Positions 50,384 to 59,451 of a stretch of 64,000 bases of DNA are shown one piece after another. The stretch is from Streptomyces graminofaciens (GTDB taxonomy: Bacteria; Actinomycetota; Actinomycetes; Streptomycetales; Streptomycetaceae). Numbering within the stretch: the first letter of the stretch is position 1; each line of letters opens with the position of its first letter. Location of the stretch: NCBI RefSeq assembly GCF_030294945.1, contig NZ_AP018448.1, positions 1,240,001 to 1,304,000 of the forward strand. The letters run 5' to 3'. A program made the position numbers and the translations under genes. The notes under the pieces were generated by a model, which searched no databases, had not been told where the DNA came from, and saw nothing but the letters and a program-made list of their open reading frames with translations.

Positions 50384-51264
50384 CTCACGCAGCTGTCACC
50401 GCGCCCGGCGCGAAGCTCAGGAAACTCGTCCGCCGACGCGACGACCAGGGCGGTGCGCCCCGGCTGTCACCCGCGTGGACCTTCGTCGCCTGGCTCGCCA
50501 CGCTGGCGTTCTTCGCGCCTGTGGCGTGGATGGTGCTCACCTCCTTCCACCAGGAGGCGGACGCGGCGACCAACCCGCCGACCCCCTTCGCCGCCCTCAC
50601 CCTCGACCAGTACGAACTGTTGTTCAGCCGGGACATCACTCCGTTCCTCCTCAACTCGGCGATGGCCAGCGTCATTTCGACGCTGCTGGTGCTCGCCCTG
50701 GCGGTGCCGACGGCCTACGCGCTGTCCATCAAGCCGGTCGAGAAGTGGACCGACGTGATGTTCTTCTTCCTGTCCACCAAGTTCCTACCCGCCATCGCGG
50801 CCCTGCTTCCGGTGTACCTGATCGTCAAGGACGCCGGGATGCTCGACAACGTGTGGACACTGATCGTCCTCTACACCGCCATGAACCTGCCGATCGCGGT
50901 GTGGATGATGCGCTCGTTCCTCGCCGAGGTCCCCAAGGAGATTCTCGAGGCGGCCGAGGTCGACGGCGCCAACCTGCCCACCGTGCTGTTGCGGATCGTC
51001 GCACCGGTCGCCATGCCGGGACTCGCCGCCACCTCGCTGATCTGCTTCATCTTCAGCTGGAACGAGTTCATGTTCGCCGTCAACCTGACGGCGACCAAGG
51101 CGTCGACCGCGCCTGTCTTCCTCGTCGGCTTCATCACCAGCGAGGGGCTGTTCCTCGCCCGGCTGTGTGCCGCCGCCACGTTGGTCTCCCTGCCGGTCCT
51201 CATCGCCGGTTTCGCCGCCCAGGACAAACTGGTCCGCGGCCTGTCCCTAGGAGCAGTCAAGTGA
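50380..51264 (+). CDS. Polyol/sugar ABC transporter permease (MalG-like)
   Basis: A 294-residue permease; coupling loop EILEAAEVDGANLPTVLLRIVAPVAMPG (core EAAEVDGA). Six membrane segments starting at FVAWLATLAFFAPVAWMVL. No ATPase gene is in the operon, so a shared MsiK-type ATPase probably energises it, as is usual for Streptomyces sugar importers (established knowledge, inferred here). Confidence 0.93.
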   Translation: MTHAAVTAPGAKLRKLVRRRDDQGGAPRLSPAWTFVAWLATLAFFAPVAWMVLTSFHQEADAATNPPTPFAALTLDQYELLFSRDITPFLLNSAMASVISTLLVLALAVPTAYALSIKPVEKWTDVMFFFLSTKFLPAIAALLPVYLIVKDAGMLDNVWTLIVLYTAMNLPIAVWMMRSFLAEVPKEILEAAEVDGANLPTVLLRIVAPVAMPGLAATSLICFIFSWNEFMFAVNLTATKASTAPVFLVGFITSEGLFLARLCAAATLVSLPVLIAGFAAQDKLVRGLSLGAVK

Positions 51265-52250
51265 AAGCCGCTGTCATCGAAGCCCCCGGCAAGGTCATCG
51301 TCACCACGGTGCCCGACCCCACTCCCGGGCCGCGCGAGGTCGTGGTCGATGTGGCGGCCTGCGGGCTGTGCGGGACCGATCTGCACATCCTCCAGGGCGA
51401 GTTCGCCCCGACACTGCCCATCGTGCCGGGCCACGAGTTCGCCGGAGAGGTCGTGGGCCTCGGCAGCGAGGTCACCGAACTGAAGGTCGGCGACCGGGTC
51501 GCCGTGGATCCCTCGCTGTACTGCAACGAGTGCCGCTACTGCCGGGTGGGACGCAACAACCTCTGCGACCGGTGGCAGGCGATCGGCGTGACCGTCGCCG
51601 GCGGCGCCGCCGAGTACGCGGTGGCGCCCGTCGCCAACTGCGTACGGCTGCCCGACCACGTGGACGTCCAGGACGCGGCCCTGATCGAGCCGCTGTCCTG
51701 CGCCGTGCGCGGCTACGACGTCCTCAACAGCAGGCTCGGCTCCCACGTGCTGATCTACGGCAGCGGGACGATGGGCCTGATGATGCTGGAGCTGGCCAAG
51801 CGCACCGGCGCCTCCTCGGTCGACGTCGTCGACATCAACCCGGAGCGACTGGCGACGGCCGAGAAGCTGGGCTGCTCCCAAGCGGCCCTCTCCGCCGACG
51901 AGTTGGGGCGGCCGGCCGGCTGGGACGTGGTGGTCGACGCGACCGGCAACGCCGCCGCCATCCAGGACGGCCTGGAACGGGTCGCCAAGGCCGGGACGTT
52001 CCTGCAGTTCGGCGTCTCCGACTACGCGACGACAGCCACCATCTCCCCGTACCGCATCTACAACCAGGAGATCACCATCACCGGCTCCATGGCGGTGCTG
52101 CACAGCTACGAACGCGCGGCCGAGCTGTTCGCCACCGGGGTACTCGATCCCCAGGTCTTCATCAGCCACCGGATGCCGCTGACGGAGTACCCGCAGGCAC
52201 TGGACCAGTTCGCCGCCGGCCAGGGGCGCAAGATCGTCGTACTGCCCTGA
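51261..52250 (+). CDS. Zinc-dependent polyol/alcohol dehydrogenase (MDR family)
   Basis: A 329-residue medium-chain dehydrogenase of the sorbitol/threonine-dehydrogenase group. Catalytic zinc: ACGLCGTDLHILQGE and PGHEFAGEVVGLG; structural zinc: CNECRYCRVGRNNLC; nucleotide site: VLIYGSGTMGLMMLELAKRTG. It should oxidise the imported polyol at C2 to a ketose. The GTG start overlaps the permease stop (GTGA) after AGGAG. A 20-bp hairpin separates it from the kinase. Confidence 0.92.
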   Translation: MKAAVIEAPGKVIVTTVPDPTPGPREVVVDVAACGLCGTDLHILQGEFAPTLPIVPGHEFAGEVVGLGSEVTELKVGDRVAVDPSLYCNECRYCRVGRNNLCDRWQAIGVTVAGGAAEYAVAPVANCVRLPDHVDVQDAALIEPLSCAVRGYDVLNSRLGSHVLIYGSGTMGLMMLELAKRTGASSVDVVDINPERLATAEKLGCSQAALSADELGRPAGWDVVVDATGNAAAIQDGLERVAKAGTFLQFGVSDYATTATISPYRIYNQEITITGSMAVLHSYERAAELFATGVLDPQVFISHRMPLTEYPQALDQFAAGQGRKIVVLP

Positions 52251-52310
52251 CCACCCCCTCCCTGCCGGTGCCCTCGTCATCTTCCTCGACGTCACGCCCG
52301 GTCGTACCTG

Positions 52311-52359
52311 TCGGGCGGGGGCCGGACCCGAACGAAGCCCGGGTCCGGCCCCCGCCCGA
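52311..52359 (+). terminator. Long hairpin between dehydrogenase and kinase genes
   Basis: TCGGGCGGGGGCCGGACCCG (52311-52330) pairs over all 20 bp with its complement at 52340-52359, around a 9-nt loop. It lies inside the operon, so it may terminate partially or protect the upstream mRNA. Confidence 0.8.
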
Positions 52360-52409
52360 TTCCGCCCTTCGTTTCCGAACTCTTCGAGCCTTTCCGAGGG
52401 AGAGCAACC

Positions 52410-53372
52410 ATGAGCCCGCATCAGATCACCGTTCTGGGAGAGTGCGTCGCGGACGCCTTCACCGAACCGGCAGACGCCGCGAACGAACTCGCCCTGCGGG
52501 TGCTGCCTGGCGGCGGACCCGCGAACACGGCGGTGGCCCTGGCGCGGCTGGGCACGCCGGCCCGCTTCCTCGCACGTCTGTCCAGCGACGTGTTCGGCCG
52601 CCTGTTCCAGGCCCACCTGGAGGCATCCGGCGTCGACCTGTCGTACGCCGTCGCCGCCGACGAGCCCAGCACACTGGCCGTGGCGGAGCTGGATGCCACT
52701 GGGCAGGCCGCGTTCTCGTTCCATGCCCAGAACACGGCCGACTGGCAGTGGACTCCAGCGGAACTGGCCAGGGTGGACCTGTCCGAAACCGCCTGTCTGC
52801 ACACCGGGTCGCTGGCGCTGATCCGAGAGCCCGGCGGGGCGGTGGTGGAGGAGTTCCTGGCGGCAGCGGCTCCGCAGGCCACCATCAGCATCGATCCCAA
52901 CGTAAGGCCGCTGCTGGTGCGCCCCGAGGTCTACCGCGCCCGGCTGGCACACTGGTGCGGTCTCGCCGACATCCTGCGCCTGAGCGAGGACGACCTGGAA
53001 CTCCTCCTGCCGGGCACCCCGCCCGAGCAGGCGTGCGACACCTGGCACGCCGCGGGGGTACGGCTCGTCGTGATCACGCTCGGCGGCGACGGCGCCCTGG
53101 CCTCACTCGACGGCGAACGGCTGCGGGTGCCCGCGGTGACCACGCAGGTCGTCGACACGGTCGGCGCGGGCGACTCCTTCACCGCCGGCCTGCTGCACCA
53201 CCTCGGCGCCCGCGGCCTCCTCGGCGGCCGGCTGGCCCGTCTCGGTGTCGACGATGTCGCGGAAGCCTGCCGGTTCGGCACCCGGGTCGCGGCCCTGACC
53301 TGTTCGGTCGCCGGTCCCAATCCGCCATGGCGGAACCAGTTGACAGAGCTCGCGACCACCGGCGGTGTCTGA
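52410..53372 (+). CDS. PfkB-family carbohydrate kinase, probable fructokinase
   Basis: A 320-residue ribokinase-fold sugar kinase. N-terminal ITVLGECVADAF, substrate-binding LPGGGPANTAVALARLG, and the PfkB signature with catalytic Asp, DTVGAGDSFTAGLLHHLG. It would phosphorylate the ketose made by the dehydrogenase before it. ATG start after GAGGGAGAG. Lies 51 bp after the hairpin. Confidence 0.93.
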   Translation: MSPHQITVLGECVADAFTEPADAANELALRVLPGGGPANTAVALARLGTPARFLARLSSDVFGRLFQAHLEASGVDLSYAVAADEPSTLAVAELDATGQAAFSFHAQNTADWQWTPAELARVDLSETACLHTGSLALIREPGGAVVEEFLAAAAPQATISIDPNVRPLLVRPEVYRARLAHWCGLADILRLSEDDLELLLPGTPPEQACDTWHAAGVRLVVITLGGDGALASLDGERLRVPAVTTQVVDTVGAGDSFTAGLLHHLGARGLLGGRLARLGVDDVAEACRFGTRVAALTCSVAGPNPPWRNQLTELATTGGV

Positions 53373-53594
53373 CGGGCAGGCAGGTCAGGCCGGACATCCC
53401 GGCCACCTGTCGCCTTCAGTTCCACTTCACGCCGGAGATGCACGGGACGAGCGACCCCAACGGCCGTCGGTGATCTCGCGGATGTCTCGGTGGGACATTC
53501 TCCTGACGGCGCCCCCGCTGTCGCGCCTCGCCCACCGGTAGACGTCTGGTGGGTGATCTGCTTTGCCTCAATAATTCGATCAGGTAGCCCCTGC

Positions 53595-54242
53595 CTAGGC
53601 TTTGCGGACGAGCAGTTGAATCTCCTGAAACTGCCGTCGGTCCGTGGGCTGAGGCTCGCGAATCATCCGGGCCACCTCGGCCAACCCGGACTTGCGTAGC
53701 ATCGCGGCGAGGTGATCGGGCCACCACCGATAGGCGGGCGCGACTGCGTGATCGAAGGCCTGCGTCGCGTGAAACGGATCGTCGCTTGCCGAAAAGCCGA
53801 CCAGCAGGTGGCCGCCCGATGCCAGTACACGGTGGAACTCCGCCAAGATGGCGGGCAGTTCTCGCGGCGGAGTGTGAATGATGGACCAACGTGAGAGTAC
53901 GCCGCCCAGCGCGCCGTCAGCGATGTTCAACGCCGCCATCGAGCCCACATCGAACCGCAGGCCCGGATAGGCCTGTCGAGCCAACTCGATCATCGCAGAA
54001 GAGGCATCAACGCCAAACGCCGCCAGACCCAACTCGTTCAGATAGGCGGTGATATGGCCAGGCCCACACCCCAGATCCGCGACCTGACCGTTCCCACTCG
54101 CACTTACGACCTCGGCGAAAACACTCAAGATCGCGCGATCCAGAGGCCTGTCACGCAGTTCGTCGCGGAACAGCTGCGCATAGGTGGAGGCAGCAGCGTC
54201 GTAAGCCTCGCGGGAGACACTGAGGGCATCGTGTTCGACCAT
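53595..54242 (-). CDS. Class I SAM-dependent methyltransferase
   Basis: A 215-residue methyltransferase. SAM-binding motif I VADLGCGPGHITAYLNELG, motif II VDASSAMIELARQAYP, motif III region RVLASGGHLLVGFSA. Codon use is less GC-biased than its neighbours. The substrate cannot be inferred. It is isolated; the 220 bp between it and the convergent kinase gene hold nothing I can name. Confidence 0.88.
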   Translation of the reverse strand: MVEHDALSVSREAYDAAASTYAQLFRDELRDRPLDRAILSVFAEVVSASGNGQVADLGCGPGHITAYLNELGLAAFGVDASSAMIELARQAYPGLRFDVGSMAALNIADGALGGVLSRWSIIHTPPRELPAILAEFHRVLASGGHLLVGFSASDDPFHATQAFDHAVAPAYRWWPDHLAAMLRKSGLAEVARMIREPQPTDRRQFQEIQLLVRKA

Positions 54243-54585
54243 GCTCGCGACAGTAGTTCTTGGCGCTGAGGCGAGCCGAGAGAAATCACGGTCTCCCCGC
54301 CCGCCTGTTCGTCCGGGCTACCGCTGGTTCAGAGAAGGTTGGTGCAGAGCTTCGTCGCCGGCTGGACGCCGCAGCCTCCGAGCAGCAGCCCGCACCAGGG
54401 CGTGTCGTGCTCGTGCGCGACGGCGACACCGCCGACGACTGCGTCGGCCCGGGATGTACCGGGGCCGGGCTCGTCCAGGTGTGGGCAGAGATCCACTCGA
54501 TCACGGTGGCGGTCAGATCGCTGAGCCCATGTGTGTGTGGGTGGGGAGCCGAAGCCCCCGCCCCGTGGCAGGCCAGCGGCAGTGA
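54243..54585. other. Possible decayed gene on the minus strand
   Basis: The minus strand has coding-like stretches in two frames: LSDLTATVIEWISAH, then after one frame change LDEPGPGTSRADAVVGGVAV and PWCGLLLGGCGV, ending at a stop near 54335. I do not recognise the family. Treated as a remnant with no function assigned. Confidence 0.3.
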
Positions 54586-54613
54586 GGCCCGCCAGCCTTC
54601 CGACTGGCGGGCC
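54586..54613 (-). terminator. Hairpin after the cold-shock gene
   Basis: GGCCCGCCAG (54586-54595) pairs with CTGGCGGGCC (54604-54613), about 73 bp past the stop of the cold-shock protein gene. Confidence 0.7.
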
Positions 54614-54685
54614 ACGCGCCGCGGTCGCACCCGTCGCGGGCGGCTGCTCGGAGAGCGCGGCCCCAGCGCGGCGGGCTGTGCCGGA

Positions 54686-54889
54686 TCAGGCGGGGGTGAT
54701 GTTCTCCGCCTGCGGGCCCTTCTGGCCCTGGGTGATGTCGAAGGAGACTGCCTGGCCCTCCTGGAGCTCACGGAAGCCCGAGGCGTTGATGTTGGAGTAG
54801 TGCGCGAAGACGTCGGGACCGCCCCCGTCCTGGGCGATGAACCCGAAGCCCTTCTCCGCGTTGAACCACTTGACGGTGCCGCTGGCCAT
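54686..54889 (-). CDS. Cold-shock protein (CspA family)
   Basis: A 67-residue OB-fold RNA/ssDNA-binding protein. RNP1-like KGFGFI and RNP2-like DVFAHYS are intact ([32 protein letters not shown]). Length is exactly that of Streptomyces SC/Csp proteins, of which several paralogues are usual. A ribosome site AGGAAGG precedes the ATG. Confidence 0.97.
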   Translation of the reverse strand: MASGTVKWFNAEKGFGFIAQDGGGPDVFAHYSNINASGFRELQEGQAVSFDITQGQKGPQAENITPA

Positions 54890-55583
54890 GTTGGTGCCTT
54901 CCTATCGGTGACGGGTCCCCGCGGTGCGGGCCCGGAGGTGGTCGTCCTGGTCCTCGGGCACACAGCAAAGCGCCCGCGCCACGGCGCGGGCTGGTACGGC
55001 GAACCACGACATCTACCGAGGACGCTACACGGCGACGCAGGGCCCCACCAGTAGGGAACGCCGGTGTTGTCGGCTGGTGTTGGATCCATGCCGCCAGGGC
55101 CTGCCCGGCGCACCACATGCGCGAGGACACCCGGCTCACTGCCTCACGGTGACCGCCATCGCTCGTACGGGCCTCTGCCGCAACCGCCGCACGGCCAGAT
55201 CGCCGCCCCTGGCGCCTCCGCTTCGAACACTCACTGAGCGCGCCCGGCCCCGTGCCCGGCACGGAAACCTCCCGCCGCCCCGCCCCCTGCGGGCGTTCGG
55301 GGGCTTCGGGCTCGGGCCAGGTGGCGATCCTGCCGCCGCTGGAGCAAGGTGTGGCAGTGCTCGGCCGACGGCCGGTGCCGGCCTTCGTCGATGACCAGGG
55401 CGATTGTGTGGACGCCATTGTCTGCGGCAGCGCCCGCGCGGGGCTGGGTGGCGGGAAGGTTGGGCCGGTAGCGGCCGTGGGCGAAGCCGGAGGCAGCGCG
55501 CCGTGCGGCGCACACCCCCACTGCCGTCAGCCCGGCGGCGGGGGCGGCCTGGGTGAGGACTGAGGGCACTCGAACGACGCCCC
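54890..55583. other. Gene-free interval upstream of the cold-shock gene
   Basis: Nearly 700 bp. It must contain the csp promoter and leader; the segment GGTTCGCCGTACC near 54993-55005 (minus strand) is not conclusive. Scattered coding-like frames on the minus strand (for example VHTIALVIDEG near 55400) may be debris, but I cannot assign them. Confidence 0.35.
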
Positions 55584-56465
55584 TCAGGCCGACGACGCCT
55601 GCCAGGCTCCGAGCACGGCCTCCAACTGCCCCAGCGGATCCTCGCCCACGAAGCGCAGGACGACCGTGTCCGCACCGGCCGCCGCGAGTTCGCGGATGCC
55701 GTCGGCGGCCCGGGCGGCGTCGCCGGACACGGTGAAGACCTCCTCCTGGGGGCGGCCCAACCAGGCGCCGTGGCCCTCGGTGTGGGGGTGGAGGGTGCGG
55801 GCCACCTCGTCGGGGTCGTCGCCGACGCACGCGAAGGCGAAGGCGGTCAGGGCGTGGTCGGCGGTGGCACCGCCCTTGGCGATCAGCTCCCGGATGTGTT
55901 CCAGATCGCGCGGACCGTGGCCCTCGGCGATCAGCGTGCCGTCGGCGACCCGACCGGACAGTTCGAGGGAGCGCGGGCGCACCACGCCCGCGACGACCGG
56001 CGGGACCTCGGTCGGCGGATGCACCAGCTTGACTCCGTCCAGCCGTACCTCACGCCCCGTCATTTCGACGCGCTCACCACGCAGCAGCGCCCGCACGGAG
56101 GTGATCGTCTCCTCCAGCAGGGCCAGCGGGGAGCGGGGCGCGACGCCGACCTGAGCCATCCACTCCCGCACGCCGTGCCCGATGCCGGCCACCAGTCGGC
56201 CGGGGAACACCCGGGCCAGCGTGGCCAGTTCCATCGCCAGCAGCGCCGGGCTGCGCAGCGGGGCCGGGGTGATGCCGATGCCCACCCGAAGGCGGTGTGT
56301 CGCGCCCAGGGCCACGGCCGCCGCCGACACGCCGCCGTTCCAACCGAGGTCCTCCACCACCCACAGGTCATCCACACCGAGCGCCTCGGCCCGCCGCGCG
56401 AACTCCGGCAACCCCTCCGGGGCCCAGTCGCGGTCGTGCATCACACCGATCCGTACGTTTGTCAT
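55584..56465 (-). CDS. LLM-class flavin-dependent oxidoreductase
   Basis: A 293-residue luciferase-like monooxygenase-family protein: FARRAEALGVDDLWVVEDLG, HRLRVGIGITPAPLRSPALLAMELATLARVFPGRL (given as core; the family's F420/FMN-barrel start), and AAAGADTVVLRFVGEDPL at the end. Members use FMN or F420. Single gene with no informative neighbour. ATG start. Confidence 0.9.
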   Translation of the reverse strand: MTNVRIGVMHDRDWAPEGLPEFARRAEALGVDDLWVVEDLGWNGGVSAAAVALGATHRLRVGIGITPAPLRSPALLAMELATLARVFPGRLVAGIGHGVREWMAQVGVAPRSPLALLEETITSVRALLRGERVEMTGREVRLDGVKLVHPPTEVPPVVAGVVRPRSLELSGRVADGTLIAEGHGPRDLEHIRELIAKGGATADHALTAFAFACVGDDPDEVARTLHPHTEGHGAWLGRPQEEVFTVSGDAARAADGIRELAAAGADTVVLRFVGEDPLGQLEAVLGAWQASSA

Positions 56466-56754
56466 GTGGGGGAACCTATGCGGCGGACGACGAGCGGATC
56501 AACGGCGTATCCCACCTGACGAACGTCCATCCGTGGCTTGTCGGTGAGTGTTCCGGCAACACCCGAGGCCTTGCGACGCGGACCCGGCGTGGTGAGGCTG
56601 GACAGGGCGAGGCGGAATCCGGTGCATGCACCAGATCACCGCATCCGCAGGGGCTGTCGTGCCGTCGCTCCACAGGCGAGGCCGTTCCAGACACATGACC
56701 CTGGCGACGCAGCGGGCGGCCCGTGCGGTACGCGGGGAGGTCCGGAAGGAGGAT

Positions 56755-57807
56755 CTAGTCAGCCCATGGACCCTGGCCCGGCTTTCCCGCCGCGAGCGAT
56801 GGGTCGGCCAGGACTGCGTCGGGGTGGGCGAGGTAGTCCCGCACCACCGATGCGAAGCTCGGGTCGGGATCCAGCCCCAGCGCGGCGGCGCGCGCGTTGT
56901 CGAAGACGGAAGGCCACGAGCCCACGATGGCCTCGACGGCAGGGTCGGGCGTGACCGTCACCAGGTCGGCGACGGCGTCGCCGGCCATCTGCCGCAGCGT
57001 GGCCATCATCTCGGCGACCGAGACTGTGAGTGCCGGAAGGTTGACCGGAAGTCCGCCGTCGAGCCGACCTTTCTCCACCCCGCGCTCTACTTCCGCGATG
57101 CGGAGGATTGCCTCGACGGTGCGGCGCGGCGAGGCCAGGGCCACCCGCAGGTCGGGATGTACCGGGCAGATGGCCGGGAGGCCCGCGAGGGGCTCGCGGA
57201 CGATACCGGACAGGAAGCCGGAAGCGGCCGCGTTCGGCTTGCCGGGCCGCACCGACACGGTCATCAGGCGGGCGACCCGTCCGTCGACGAAACCGCGCCG
57301 GGTGTAGTCCGCGATCAGTTGCTCGCAGACGAGTTTCTGGATCCCGTAGCTGGATCGCGGCGTGGGCAGGGTCGCCTCGCTGACGACAGACGGGAGCGGG
57401 AGCGCCGGGTCGGAACCGTACACCGCCACACTGCTGGAGAACACCAGGCGTGGCGTCGGCCCGCAGGTGGCCGACTGCGTCCGGGCGGCTTCGAGGAGCG
57501 CGCGAGTGGTGTCCAGGTTGGCGCCCATGCCCAGGTCGAAGTCGGCCTCGCACTCGGCCGAGACGGCGGCTGCGAGGTGGATCAGCACGTCCACCGGCTC
57601 TGCGAACGCCTCACCGAGATGGTCGATCAGGTCGCCCCGCATGATCTCCACGAGTGGGTCGGACGCCGACTGCGGCTCGGACGGCACGATCCGGTCGACG
57701 AGCACCAGGCGATCGATCGGTGCCCCTCGAAACGTCCGCGTCTTGAGCAGTGTGCTGGTGACCTGTCGTCCCAGGAAGCCGAAGCCACCCGTGATGACGA
57801 TCCTCAT
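56755..57807 (-). CDS. denD: NAD-dependent epimerase/dehydratase-family protein, D-erythronate dehydrogenase-like
   Basis: A 350-residue extended SDR. Nucleotide site MRIVITGGFGFLGRQVTSTLL, catalytic SSSVAVYG with YGIQK (Tyr-x-x-x-Lys type), and the DenD-like stretch RRGFVDGRVARLMTVSVRPGK followed by PNAAASGFLSGIVREPLAGL. In four-carbon sugar-acid pathways DenD oxidises D-erythronate ahead of an OtnK-OtnC kinase/aldolase pair. Here it stands alone; the class II aldolase fragment of this window is 50 kb away. Start ATG after GAGGAG; a longer frame to 57846 has no ribosome site. Confidence 0.8.
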   Translation of the reverse strand: MRIVITGGFGFLGRQVTSTLLKTRTFRGAPIDRLVLVDRIVPSEPQSASDPLVEIMRGDLIDHLGEAFAEPVDVLIHLAAAVSAECEADFDLGMGANLDTTRALLEAARTQSATCGPTPRLVFSSSVAVYGSDPALPLPSVVSEATLPTPRSSYGIQKLVCEQLIADYTRRGFVDGRVARLMTVSVRPGKPNAAASGFLSGIVREPLAGLPAICPVHPDLRVALASPRRTVEAILRIAEVERGVEKGRLDGGLPVNLPALTVSVAEMMATLRQMAGDAVADLVTVTPDPAVEAIVGSWPSVFDNARAAALGLDPDPSFASVVRDYLAHPDAVLADPSLAAGKPGQGPWAD

Positions 57808-57892
57808 GCGGTGTCTCCTCGGTAGTCGGATCCGGGAGTGCAGCATGCCCGCGGAACGGATACGCGAACGTGCCCGGCCCCATTGATCCGGC

Positions 57893-57924
57893 TTGCGGGT
57901 TGCGGGTTGCGGGTTGCGGGTTGC
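57893..57924. repeat. Heptanucleotide tandem repeat (TTGCGGG)4
   Basis: Four copies of TTGCGGG plus TTGC. The surrounding interval, 57808-58165, has no gene I can support. Confidence 0.85.
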
Positions 57925-58165
57925 TCGATGGCGGCCTCTTGTCCCCGCCGGCCGGGACGTGCGGGTAGACGCAGCCGATCAGGTCGTAGGCCTGCCCGTC
58001 GTCACCTCCCGAGCCGACAACACGGCGCAGACCGGTGTCCTGTCCGTGTGCCGTATCCGCCGGCCTCCGAACCACGCTCCCGGCCGGTCGGGGTGCTGCT
58101 CGGTGACGCGCACGTGGCAGTGCCGGCACTGGACCTTCCTCCGGCTTCGGCGTCGGAGAGGTCTC

Positions 58166-59370
58166 TCAAGATCCGGAGCGTTCCCGGGCCATCAATCCGC
58201 CGTCCGCCTCAGAGGAGGGGGTTTCCCCTGGTCGACAGCGGTCCAGTGTGTATCGGTCGAGCCGGGCCAGCAGATCGTCCAGGTCGGAGGTGGTGAACTT
58301 CCACTGGAACGGCTGTGCTGTGGCGTTGTAGCGGTCTTCGAAGGCTCGGAGCTGGTTTCGGATTTGGTCGAGGTCCGTGAAGTCGTTGGGTGCCACGACT
58401 TTGCGTTGGAGGACGGAGAAGAAGATCTCTATCTGGTTGGTCCAGGAGGCGTGGACCGGGGTGTGGACCATGACGGCGTTGGGAAACGCCTTGGCCAGGC
58501 GGTCGATGGCGGCCTTGCCGCGGTGGGAGGAGCCGTTGTCGACGATCCAGAAGTCACGTTTCGCGCTGGCGTAGGGCTCGCTGGTCATGACCTGGGTGAC
58601 CAGGCTCATGAAGGGCACGATGCCGGTGGTGGGCTCGCAGCGCCCGAGGACGCGGGCGTGGTGGGCGTCGTAGGCGGCGAGGTAGGCCAGGGCGCCGCCG
58701 CGTCGGTACTCGTGGTTGACCCGCATGGCCCGGGCCTGTCCGGGGGCGAGGGTGGGGTGGCAGCGGCAGCGGGCCTGGATCGAGGTCTATTCGTCGCTGG
58801 AGACCACGTACTCGTCCGCGCCCAGCGGGACGCCGTCGAAGGTGCCGGCATACAGGTCCATGATGCGGGCGGCCTTGGGCCGGAACTTCGGATCGCGGAT
58901 GAAGATCCAGGACCGGTACTGCCAGGGCTTGAGTGTGTCTCGCGCAGCCAGCGGCGGACGGTGGAGGCAGAGATCGAGCCGGCGATGCGACGGACGACGA
59001 CCTCACGTGCCAGTTCCGGACACGACCAGCGCGACAGCGGGGTGCCGGTCCCGGCGGGCAGTTGGCAGGCCAGGGCCTTGACCTCGGCGACCTGCACCGG
59101 GGGGAAGCGTCGTGGACGGCCGCAGCGCCTGCGATCGGCCAGGGCAGCCAGGCCGCCGTCGGCGAAGCGGACCCGCCAGGTGCGCACGGTGTCCAGGTGC
59201 GCTCCCGTTTCGCGGGCGATGGCTGCGTTGCCCCGCCCCCGGGCAGCCTGCAGCACGATCTGCGCCCGCAGGCGGTCACGGTGCGGGGTGCTGTGGCCGT
59301 AGGCCGCCTTCTTCAGCCGGTGCCGTTCGGCGGCGGTCAGGACGATCGGGCGCGCGGCGGCTACGGGCAA
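58166..59370 (-). mobile_element. IS630-family transposase, inactivated
   Basis: N-terminal part from 59370: a helix-turn-helix region (GNAAIARETGAHLDTVRTWR, FADGGLAALADRRRCGRPR, RWLRET). A 2-bp insertion near 58931-58940 shifts the frame; the next frame carries WIFIRDPKF, IMDLYAGTFDG and ADEYVVSSDE, then a TAG at 58787-58789 where homologues have Lys (DEKTSIQ), then CHPTLAPGQARAM and the C-terminal part (WIVDNGSSHRGKAAIDRL; NQIEIFFSVLQRKV). All three DDE acidic residues survive, so it died recently. I could not identify terminal inverted repeats. Confidence 0.85.
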
Positions 59371-59451
59371 GGCAGGCAGACCGTTCAGCAGAAGCGGATC
59401 AGGGCACCCGGAGCTCCCGCATCCAGCCCGACTGTTGGCCGCCCAGGTCCA

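Noticed and set aside
50871..53048. 725-codon open frame on the minus strand
   Set aside because: Shadow of the polyol dehydrogenase and kinase genes; no domain and no ribosome site.
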